Positions 54,980 to 64,000 of a DNA stretch of 64,000 bases are shown piece by piece; position 1 is the stretch's first letter; the number at the start of each line of letters is the position of its first letter. The DNA lies in assembly GCA_047967505.1 (NCBI GenBank), contig CM106538.1; one strand, given 5' to 3'. A model generated the notes under the pieces. It had not been told where the DNA came from, searched no databases, and worked only from the letters and a program-made list of their open reading frames with translations. The stretch is from Dipteris shenzhenensis. Its lineage: Eukaryota > Polypodiophyta > Polypodiopsida > Gleicheniales. Both the position numbers and the translations under genes were made by a program.

Positions 54980-57900
54980 CTAAGTGTGGTCATCTTCACA
55001 ACCGGAGAGAATATCTCATCAAAGTCCACACCCTTCTCTTGCTTGAACCCTTTAGCAACCAAACGGGCCTTGTACCTAGGCACATCATCACCTGTGACCT
55101 TCATCTTGTAGACCCATTTACATGGCAATGCTTTCTTTCCATGTGGCAAAGAAACCAAGTCCCAAGTCTTATTCTTCATAAGTGAACTCATCTCTGATTG
55201 CATAGCATACTCCCACTTGCGTTGATCCTCACGCATCATAGCCTCTCTGTAGCAAGAAGACTCCCCGCAATCAGTAAGCATCACATAGTCTACCCCTGGA
55301 ACAAACCTATCAGGCGGTCTAGACACTCTAGATGATCTTCTCAAGGGCATTTCAGCTTGCTGTCCCACTTGCATATCAGCCACATTTGGCTCATCATTTC
55401 CACCAATAGATGATCCATCATCTACCCTTGATTGTATACCTGTGGGAGTACTTGGTTGTACCATTTCTTGCACATTTGGTGCATGGACAGCTTGCTGCCT
55501 ATCAACATATGCAGGTGGATTCACATCCTGGAAAGTGATTCTCCTCATTTCCACATCCCTCATGGGTGCCTTATGCATCTTCTTCTCATTGAAGACCACA
55601 TCATGGTTGCGTATGATCTTCTTTGCTTCTGGATCCCAGAGACGATAGCCCATCTCTCCACTTTCACCATAACCTAGAAAGATGCATTTCCTAGACTTAG
55701 GATCTAGCTTCTTTCGAAGCTCTTTTGGCACATGTGCATATGCCTCACACCCAAATATACGCAAATGAGAGTAAGAGGGCTTCTTGCCACTCCATGCCTC
55801 TTCAGGAATACCACCATCCAAACTCTTACTAGGTGATCTATTGATCACATGCACTACAGTCTTCATTGCCTCAGCCCAAAAACCACCAGAAAGACTTGCA
55901 TTGGAAAGCATGCATTGCAACCTTTCTTGAATGGTACGATTCATCTTTTCTGCAACTAGATTTTGCTCTGGAGTACGAGGGGATGTGAGCTCCCTCTTAA
56001 TCCCACGTGTATCACAGAAATGCTGAAAGTCATGAGAGAGATACTCTCCACCATTGTCAGTCCGTAGGCATTTAAGCGTTCTAGCTGACTGATTCTCAAC
56101 CAAGGCCAGCCATTTCTGAAATACCTGGAACACATCACTCTTCTGAGCTATAGCATAAGCCCACACTTTCCTAGTTGCATCATCAATGAATGTCACATAG
56201 TATTCAGCCCCGCCTAATGACTGTGTAGGCATGGGACCACATACGTCTGAATGCACCAAATCAAGCATTTCAAACTCTTTCTTTCCCCTTCTTTTATGGG
56301 CTGATTTAGTCTGCTTCCCATAGAGACAGTGCTCACAAAATTCAAAATCAGAGAAACTCAAATGCGGTACATAACCCAAACGGCATAAGAGTTTCATTCC
56401 ATTCTGGCTCATGTGCCCCAACCTGCAATGCCACAAAGAAGTGCTTGGCTGCTCGGTTATTGCAACAACATGATCAAATACCCCTGATACATTTAAGGGA
56501 TACAAAGTCCCACACTTGGCACCCCTAGCCAAAAGCATAGAGCCCTTTTGAATTTTCCAACTTTGAAAGCCAAAAGTGGTGTGAAAACCAGCATCATCTA
56601 GCTGACCCACTGAAATAAGACTCTTGGTCAGCTTAGGCACATGTCTCACATGTTTCAAAACAAATGCAGACCCATTTGCAAAAGAAAACTTTATGTCACC
56701 TGCTCCCACTATGTCACATGCATAGTCATTTCCAAGATGCACACAACCTGTCTTTCCACTATCATAAGTGGAGAACCATTCCCTATGGGGAGTAACATGG
56801 AATGAAGCACCAGAATCCAAAATCCAATCCTGGGAATATGCATCATCTGAAGTGGTAAGCAACTCTGCAGATAAACTAGACATGAAGAGAACATCATTGT
56901 CACTATCACGTGTGACTGCATTGATTTCCTCGATCCTCACTTTTCCTTTGTCCTCCCTTGGACTCTCTTCCTTTTGATTTGCACCCCAATTTGCATTCTT
57001 TTTCTTATCCTTTTGCTCTCTTTTCAGCTTGTAGCAATCCTTTTTCATATGGCCCTTCTTGCCACAATGGTAACACTCAATGTTCCGTGCCCTAGATTTG
57101 CTATGAGACTTCCCTCTTTCTTGGGACTTCCCCCTGAACTGTGATCTGCCCCTTTGCACATTTAAGGCTACATCCTGCTTGTTGCCATCCATAGACTTCC
57201 GTCTAATCTCCTCGGCCAACAAGCTACCCACAACATCATCAAATTTCAGTACTCCACCAGGTGCAGAGTTACTGATAGCTGTACGGAAGGTATCCCATGA
57301 GGATGGCAATGAACATAAGAGAAATATTGCCTTAGTCTCCGCATCAAAATTCATTTTCTGAGCCTGAAGCTGGCTGAAAATAATATTGAATTCATTCAAG
57401 TGAGAAGCAATGGAGACCCCTTCCTTCATTTGCAGCTCAAACAACCTCTTCATGAGGTAAACTTTATTAGAGGCAATTTCCTTTTCATAAGTGGCACATA
57501 GTTTCTTCCACAAATCTTCCGTAGTCTGCTCATTTACTACTGTGAAATAAACTGACTCTGCAAGATGAAGTCTAATAGTAGACTTTGCTAATGCATCCAA
57601 CTCATTCCAATCATCCTCAGACATATTTGCAGGCTTAGCTTCAATCCCTGCCAAAGGTTTAATCTGCTTCTTTTGAATAAGCACATCCCTTATCTGTTCT
57701 TTCCACAAAGAAAAGTTTGTCCCATCAAACTTTTTAATGCTGAAAAACTCCTTTTCAGGCATGGAAGAGGATGCCATGATGCAAATAAAGCAAAATCCCA
57801 AATGCTAGTGCCTGCAAGAGAGAATCACACCAAATACCAGGTGCACCCAAATGTGTATGCCACAATAGAGTGAAATATCACCAAAATTCAAAGCTCAAAG

Positions 57901-58777
57901 CATCAAAAGATGCATCTGACTCATGTGCATATACTATGCATCCATATGAGCAAATCTGGCCCAAAAGAAAATGCCAATAAGTGCCAAATGACTCAAGCAT
58001 AAACACTGTCCACTGGCATATGCATCAATAATGTCTCATCCAAGAGAGCATAGCACTATCAGTGCATCACCTGCAATGTGTCAAAGCTGTCCCTCAGCTT
58101 AAAATAGCATTCATGTGCAAAGCGTCCATAAAAAATAGCATCCCACAAGGCAATTTGGGCCTATCAGCGCATCCAACAAGGACCGCAATGCATCCAAATG
58201 GCCTATAAATCATCCACTGCAACCCAATGCATACCACGAATGAGCGCACACTGCTCAAACTACTGCTCAAACTGCAACCAGAGTGATCTGCATAAGGTAT
58301 GCTCAAGAAATCATAAGCCTCCTAAGTCCACCGGAACTGACAGATCTGCAAATGGTTGAACCAAACTTGAGTTCCAACACCTGGGCAAAAAACGCAGGAA
58401 CTGACACAGTGACTCAGAAATCCAATGAAATGATCTCAGATTCAAGAATGAAGGTGTTTCCAAGCTCCTGAAGTAATGTGGACACCAAAAGCAAGCAATA
58501 GTTGCCTCCACAAGTCAATACGGAGTTTCTATCATCGAACGGAACAGGGAAAAGCTCAAAAAACGACTTTTTCTTTGAAAGCTCTTAACAGGCTCTCAAA
58601 ACCACTTCGCAAAGCCAAAGTGACTTTTCCAAAGGTTCCTCCAAGGTCTCTGCACACTCGGATGCAAGTAAAGTCACCCACAAAGCTTCCCACAGAGCTT
58701 CTCCTTCCTCCCACAGAGCTGCTGAGCTTCAAGCATTCATGCACGCTTAGCTAGATCACCCGGGCTCTGATACCAGT

Positions 58778-58958
58778 TGAGAGTGCTCTCAACGGAAGCA
58801 AGAATGGAAGAGGGAGAGAGAGCGAGAGAGAGAGACAGAGAGCCACACAAGTTTTGGTGGGTGCAGAACCACCCTAATCTTCTTTCTCATTCATTTATAT
58901 ATGTGTTTGAGTATTGTACATAACTGGGGTTAAGGCACAGTGACCTTTAACCCCCACA
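58778..58958 (-). repeat. 5' LTR of C1b (181 bp); 3' LTR at 47994-48174
   Basis: On the minus strand starts TGTGGGGGTTAAAGGTCACT and ends GAGAGCACTCTCA. It contains a (CT)n-like purine/pyrimidine stretch. One mismatch between the two copies. Confidence 0.95.
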
Positions 58959-58963
58959 ATTCC

Positions 58964-59726
58964 TTTGTTTGAATTTCAAAACAAATATTATAATTCAAAA
59001 ACCTTTTTTGGATTTCAAAACAAATGTTATAATTCAAAAACCTTTAAAGTTCCCTTTTGTGATTTTACTGTATTTCAACCTTCATGAAACAGAAATTTGA
59101 TGCAATTTTTCATTCTTACAAATGTTGCTAATTTTTGAAATTTAATAAGTCTCTTGAATGAAACACTAAATTATTTGGGTATCAAAGACAAATAAGGAAT
59201 CTAATAAATTATATACCTAACAGTTTGATCATGACCCATGTCTTGACCATTCTTTGATCACATCCTTTACAACGTCTGCACAAATTTTGTGTATGCTTTT
59301 GGACATTTCCAATACTAAAAATGAGTGTGAGAGATTGCATTTCTAGTTTCTATATGCATCCTCTCATCTTACATTTTAGGAGGATATGTGGTGCATACAA
59401 AGCAATCACTTTAGCAAATATGGAATGTTCGACATGTTGGGGAAATAGAGAGCAATAGCACTAGTGTTAGTGAATTCCAACAAGGATTTCTCCAAGAGAG
59501 AGCCTATAAGTTCCTTCTCTCCCATGCCATAGATGAATTACTCTCAAGCTTCTATACTAGCCACATCCTTTGAAGCACCTCCGTAATACAAAGCCACACC
59601 TCAAACCTTGACTCCCTAGCCTCCCCTTCAACTTCCTATAATCTCCCTGATGTTCTTTGCCTCCATTTACTATTTTCTTCCGTTTTCCATTTGTTTCTTG
59701 CACCTCCTCTTCATGCAGTTTAAGTT
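58964..59726. other. Unassigned sequence with a 39-bp tandem repeat
   Basis: Two units starting ATTTCAAAACAAAT.TTATAATTCAAAAACC lie at 58973-59011 and 59012-59050, right beside the C1b insertion. The rest has no recognisable domain. A possible reversed primer-site-like word (CTCTGATGCCAA) near 59738-59749 could not be linked to LTRs. Confidence 0.45.
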
Positions 59727-60480
59727 TCACCTTTTACTCTGATGCCAATTCACCTCTTTTTTGTGTTTAAGATGGTGTAAACTGTACCATAGATATAGAG
59801 GCATATGACATGCATGAATAAAACAAAGTGTACTACTAGCTATCTTATGCACTCTAATCTCTCCACATAATTCTTTAACATGAGGCAATGGTAATGGATC
59901 TTTGATCATCTTTTCATTAAGATTTTAGTAGTTGACATAGACTCTCACCTTGCCATTTTGTGAGCATTCTTCTTTGGCACAATCATGATTGGAAACAACC
60001 ACTTGCTTTAGCCTATCTAGTACATAAATCCTACCTTAGCAACTGGGTGATATTGGACTTTACCAACTTGGCATAGTTGGGGTTCATTGAGTACCTCTAT
60101 TACTAAATTGGATTTGCATCTAGATAGAGGGGAATTTGGAGTTGAAGAAAATTTGGTGGTGCCTCCTACAGGTCCATCTATTCCCATGTGAATGAATACT
60201 CATACTCTAGAAATATTTCGTGAGATTGGTTGAGGAATTTGTTGGGAAGTTCTTCATTGATGTGGATCAACTTTCGTTCTTCCTATGGACCCACATTGAT
60301 TTCCTTGATGGATTTCCCTTATGTGATTTGGCCGATACCACTAATTTGGATGATTATTTGGTAGGCTAGCTCTTCTAGAAGTGCTCTTTGTCCTTGTATA
60401 TCTTTGGTGAAGCCCTTTGTGTAGAGCATCTTGGTCTCTTTGTCTTTCAATAGCATCCTCATGCTTAACTACAATGTGTC
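59727..60480 (-). pseudogene. Decayed gypsy pol fragment (pre-RT linker and RT start)
   Basis: Minus-strand pieces: EIFREYEYSFTWE, APPNFLQLQIPLYLDANPI (the segment that precedes gypsy RT), then SKWLFPIMIVPKKNAHKMAR, VRVYVNY, stop, NLNEKMIKDPLPLPHV (the first RT motifs). Several stops and one or more frameshifts separate them. The rest of RT onward is absent below 59727. It resembles the plus-strand remnant at 25276-25450, so both may be one family. Confidence 0.6.
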
Positions 60481-61036
60481 CATCACTTTTATGGGCACAA
60501 TGTTGAGGGTGAGTAGCTTATCTTCAATGTCTGAAGGGCTTACCTCTTCCACCTATATGGCATTTGATCTTGCATTCCTTTTGGATGGTGCTGTTTACAA
60601 TCAATATTTGCACATCCTACCTATAATGTTTGATGCTCAGCATGTTACCTTCCTAATTGTGTAGTAGCTTGGTGCCTTTCAACCACACAGTCATCCCAAT
60701 GACATTGGGTATCCCTTGTCATTTGTCGTCTTGACCAGATGAAAGTGAGCATGATTCTGTATCCATGGCGTGGGGATCAAAAGCCAACATGCTATCGTAG
60801 TAGAGTTAGTCTCAACATTAGAAGGTTTTGACAACCAATCTCTAGTCTTTCAAGTTTCCAATCGTCGAATCCATCTTGTTCTTGAAGATGTGGGATTGGG
60901 AGGAAGGACTGAAGTAAATCCCGTAGCTTGTTTCATATAGGCCCAGAGTGCATACCCAGACCCACACCCATAGGCACACCCACACACACTAACACACAGA
61001 GGCATACACTACATCAACAACTTTATTATCCTTCCC
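60481..61036. other. Junction region between two gypsy fragments
   Basis: The left part may be further upstream sequence of the 59727-60480 fragment (TVWLKGTKLL on the minus strand) but is too decayed to assign. Near 60950-61005 lies a CA-rich low-complexity stretch. The right-hand gypsy fragment ends abruptly here after RYRKGRDNKVVD. Confidence 0.4.
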
Positions 61037-63989
61037 TCTTCAGTACCGAATCATCAAATTAAACTCCTGCATGAGTTCTGCCCACCTAGCTTGGCCGCAT
61101 CTTAAGTTAGGTTGTTTACAAAAATGTTTCAGAGCATCATGATCAACATCAACATAAAACTTTGATCCATACAAATAATGTCTCCATGTTTTCAAAGCAT
61201 GGACAACAGCATACAACTCTAATTCATGAGTTGGCCAATTTCGTTGAGAAGGAGAAAGCTTCTTGCTTTCAAAGGCTATTGGCCTTCTCTCTTGGAGGAG
61301 AACTACTCCTACCACAGTGCCACTTGCATTAGTTTCAAGGAAAAACGGTTTCTAGGGATCAACTATTTTTAACACCGGTCCTGAGACCACAGCTTGTTTT
61401 ATGGTGTTAAAACTCTCCTGTTGATTCTGTCCCCATATAAAGGGTACTTTATCTGAGGTCAGATCAGTCAATGGCGATACTATTTCAGAATATCCTTTGA
61501 TATGCCTTCGATAAAATTGGACAAATCCCAAGAATGATCGCAAAGTGGTTAGACTCTAAGGGATTGGCCAAGTCATTATCGCAGCCACTTTCTTTGGATC
61601 CATTTGTACCCCCTCAGGAGTAATTATCAATCCTAAATATTCAAGTCTTACCATACACAGTATAGTTTCCTTTTTATTTACATAAAGACTGGCTTTCCTT
61701 AAAGTACTGAATACTATTCTTAAGTGTTCATGATGCTCAGTAATACTTTTACTGAATACCAGAATATCATCAATAAAGTGTACTACAAACTTTCCGATAT
61801 ACGGATGTAGTAAATCATTCCTAAGCATGATGAATGTAGTTGGAGCATTGGTAAGTCCAAAGGGCAATACCAAAAACTCATAATGTCCAAACTTGCTTCT
61901 AAAAGCAGTTTTGTGCACATCCTCAGCTCTAATACAGATTTGATGATAGCCACATTTAAGATCTATCTTACTGAAAATTACGGCCCCATGTAATGCATCT
62001 AGCAAATCATTGATACGAGCCATCGAATACCTGTGCTTAGTAGTGATATTATTTAATGCTCTGTAATCTATACAGAGGCGAAAAGTATCATCTTTCTTCT
62101 TCTTCAATATCACTGGTGAAGCAAAAGGTGAGAAACTTGGTTGAATCTGCCCCAGCTTGAGGTATTCTTCCAGTTGTCTTCGCACCTCTGCCTCTTCAGT
62201 AAAACTCAACCTATAGGGAGGTCTATTTACAGGTTCTACCCTTGGGATTAGTTCAATCTTATGCTGAACATTCCACTCTAGAGGTAACCCATAAGGTAGC
62301 TCATCCCTAAAACAATCAAAGAACTCCTCTGCTATTTGATCAGCCAGCTTGGCCATCTCTCCATTTTGAGCAACATCAGTGCTCACCAAAGAATCATCAA
62401 TTGGCTCTACTAATGCTGTACAAAGAAATAAAAACTCTTCTTGAGCTTGTCGAATTTCCATTATAGAAACCAACGGTCCTTGAGGTATATCTTTTTCACC
62501 TCGTAAGACATACAGCACATCATTCATCTTGAATTGATAAATGTGCTTTTTCCAATCTATGGCTAGATTCTTCCTAGAATGGCAAGCCTTGCCCAGGGCT
62601 ATGTCTGCATGAGCAAGCTTTGTCATTTCAAAATCAAGCTTCTCAGCATAGTCCTGAATTCAAAGCTCCAACTGGGTAACCCTTTGGTCTCATACTTCAG
62701 TTGAACTTCCATCTGCCATTCTGACTATATATGCATAGTCAGATGGACTAGTCTTTAGTTTCAGCCTCTTTACAAGCTTGGAGTTAATTACATTGTGCGT
62801 TGACGCTGAGTCAAACAACACAATGACATCATGATCAGCTACTTGCTCTTTCATCTTAATTAACTCCGTATCATTAAAGGCTGTATACCCCATTGCTGCA
62901 GGCTTTGATAGGATATTATCAGGTGCACTAGTTACTAACTTAGCAATAGACACACATAACAAAACAGGTACTGACCTCTGAGAAGATCCCGCTAGCTGAA
63001 TTTGCATTTATTTTGCTCTGGGACTTCCCTCCATTTCCATGTCACATCCTGAGACCACCATCTCAGCCATCCGATGATCCTTGTTTTGTGGACAATCTTT
63101 CCAATGATGAGGCTGAAGGCATCCAAAACACAAGCCTTCTCTCCTTGTTTTTTCCCTTTGCTCTTTGCTCTGGGTTCAAAGAAGACTTCGATCCGGGCTG
63201 CCATTGGTGTTACTTTTCTTTTCATTCCAATGGTGGTACTTGATTTAGGAGTCTCAATTAGTTTCGCCTGCTTGGCTTGACCACTAGGCTGTGAGGCACT
63301 CCTTTTGCTAATCCACTTCTTCTTAAACCCAATTTTCTTCGGGTACCCATACTAAGTCCCAACTTGCACAAACCCACTTGGTCTGTTCCCTTTTGCATCC
63401 TCGTAGTTCAGGGCTATGGCAATTGCTTCATCCAACGTGTTTGCATACTTAGCCCGAACTTCCATCTTGATTCGATCATTCAATCCAAAGATAAAATCTT
63501 TTACTTGGATTGACTGAGGTAGGGGTTCATCAACCTTCATTACACTTTCTCTGAACTTATCAGTGTATTCCACCATTGATAAATTTCTCTGACGAAGGTC
63601 TTGATACTGATCCCAAGCTTGGGATGCTTCGTTAGGAGTTAAGAAGTGTTTTTTAAATTCTTTTTTAAACAACTCCCAAGTAGTGGATGCCACTCCATCT
63701 TTCTACTGTTTTATCCACCACCTATCCACTGCCTCATTAAACATATGGGTGGCCTCGCAGATTTTCTTCATATCATTCCTAATTTCACAAATGGCAAAGG
63801 CCTCGTCCCATTTGTGTAACTAGGACTCAATGATATCGGAACTATGGTCAGAAATCCGATCAGAATACTTTTCTGGCCTATAATTGGCAATATTAGGCAC
63901 TTAGCCCTCCTAGGCTCGATTGTATGAACACTGGACTCCGATTCTATTGGAGATTTACCTTTCTCTTCATGGGATGGTCTAGTAGACAT
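61037..63989 (-). pseudogene. GyC: gypsy gag-protease-RT-RNase H, truncated before integrase
   Basis: A minus-strand Ty3/gypsy polyprotein. The gag ATG is probably 63989 (MSTRPSHEEKGKSPIESESS). Gag core: LFKKEFKKHFLTPNEASQAW, FIFGLNDRIKMEV (63352-63693). Zinc knuckle CFGCLQPHHWKDC (about 63099-63137). Protease: IVLFDSASTHNVINSKLVKR (62690-63007). RT at 61556-62626: IQPSFSPFASPVILKKKKDD, FRLCIDYRALN, FSKIDLKCGYHQ, FVVHFIDDILVFS. RNase H follows a TAG at about 61556: LETNASG, ELELYAVVHALKTWRHYL. In the usual ETDASG the Asp is catalytic; here it is Asn. Sequence ends at RKGRDNKVVD; integrase and 3' LTR are missing. The 5' LTR lies beyond the window. Confidence 0.85.
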
Positions 63990-64000
63990 ACTACGTACCA

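Larger units (their letters stand above)
48228..57777 (-). pseudogene. C1b gag-pol, interrupted only by C2b
   Basis: ATG at 57777 (MASSSMPEKEFFSIKKFDGT). Part one runs down to 54985: gag with DGTNFSLWKEQIRDVL, zinc knuckle CYHCGKKGHMKKDC (residues 235-248), protease DSGAS (Asp321), integrase zinc module (HCRLGH, CEHC), catalytic HSDVCG, RTDNGGEYLS and AEKMN, then the start of RT (KWVYKMKV, RYKARLVAKGFKQ). C2b inserts at the codons after MTTL. Part two, 49494 to 48228, has MDVKTAFLHGD, LYGLKQAPREW, LYVDDMLLAS and RNase H (TDSDYAG, TTEAEY). Position arithmetic leaves an open frame of 1354 codons if the insertion is discounted. Broken as found. Confidence 0.9.
47994..58958 (-). mobile_element. 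C1b: young Ty1/copia element split by C2b
   Basis: The target duplication ATTCC lies at 47989-47993 and 58959-58963. LTRs are 47994-48174 (3') and 58778-58958 (5'), differing at one base only (48102 T, 58886 C). The primer site TGGTATCAGAGCC is the complement of 58763-58775, two bases from the 5' LTR; the purine tract AGTGGGAGGT (minus strand) abuts the 3' LTR. Without C2b and one CTAAG copy the element is about 5.5 kb. Same family as C1a. Confidence 0.95.

Noticed and set aside
59738-59749. CTCTGATGCCAA, similar to the complement of a primer-binding site
   Set aside because: No LTR with TG/CA ends or partner copy could be attached to it, and gypsy RT coding begins right beside it.

Overview
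This window looks like a transposon-filled intergenic stretch of a large land-plant nuclear genome. Every coding signal I recognise is a retrotransposon one (Ty1/copia, Ty3/gypsy, a LINE tail, a Penelope-like RT scrap). Most primer-binding sites match the initiator-tRNA type (TGGTATCAGAGC and close variants). I see no rRNA, tRNA, CRISPR array, operon or convincing host gene. A large-genome seed-free plant or gymnosperm would fit, but that is inference and the species cannot be named from the sequence.

Layout. 1-2020: gutted minus-strand gypsy chromovirus (GyA). 4079-13893: LTR-internal-LTR-internal-LTR tandem array of a gypsy family (GyB); both internal regions run gag, protease, integrase, chromodomain and lack reverse transcriptase and RNase H. 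13894-23500: old, AT-rich sequence with dispersed and tandem repeats and a copia tail. 23775-25456: decayed gypsy gag-PR-RT. 26232-28683: short gag-only LTR element (TRG1). 30028-30300: LINE tail. 30790-45332: second gag-only element (TRG2), which holds a DNA-transposon-like insertion and the copia element C1a (33899-44670); C1a in turn holds copia element C2a (38608-44153) in antisense. 47994-58958: young copia element C1b, split by the intact copia element C2b (49500-54979), again antisense. 59727-63989: two minus-strand gypsy fragments; the second starts just inside the right edge.

The nesting is supported by target-site duplications read directly: AGGAT (TRG1), GTCCA (TRG2), GGAGG (C2a), ATTCC (C1b), CTAAG (C2b), and an imperfect GAAGA/AAAGA (C1a). 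C2b has LTRs that look identical over 295 bp and one open 1451-residue gag-pol frame, so it is the best candidate for a recently active element. C1b has one LTR difference in 181 bp, and its frame appears to be broken only by C2b.

Most notable points: (1) the GyB lineage, with the same RT/RNase H deletion and the same integrase stop in both copies; (2) two gag-only elements with unrelated-looking LTRs that share a small basic ORF upstream of gag; (3) a row of short perfect hairpins just upstream of the TATA box in the GyB LTRs; (4) the same pair of copia families nested antisense twice; (5) a filler patch inside C1a built from pieces of unrelated retroelements.
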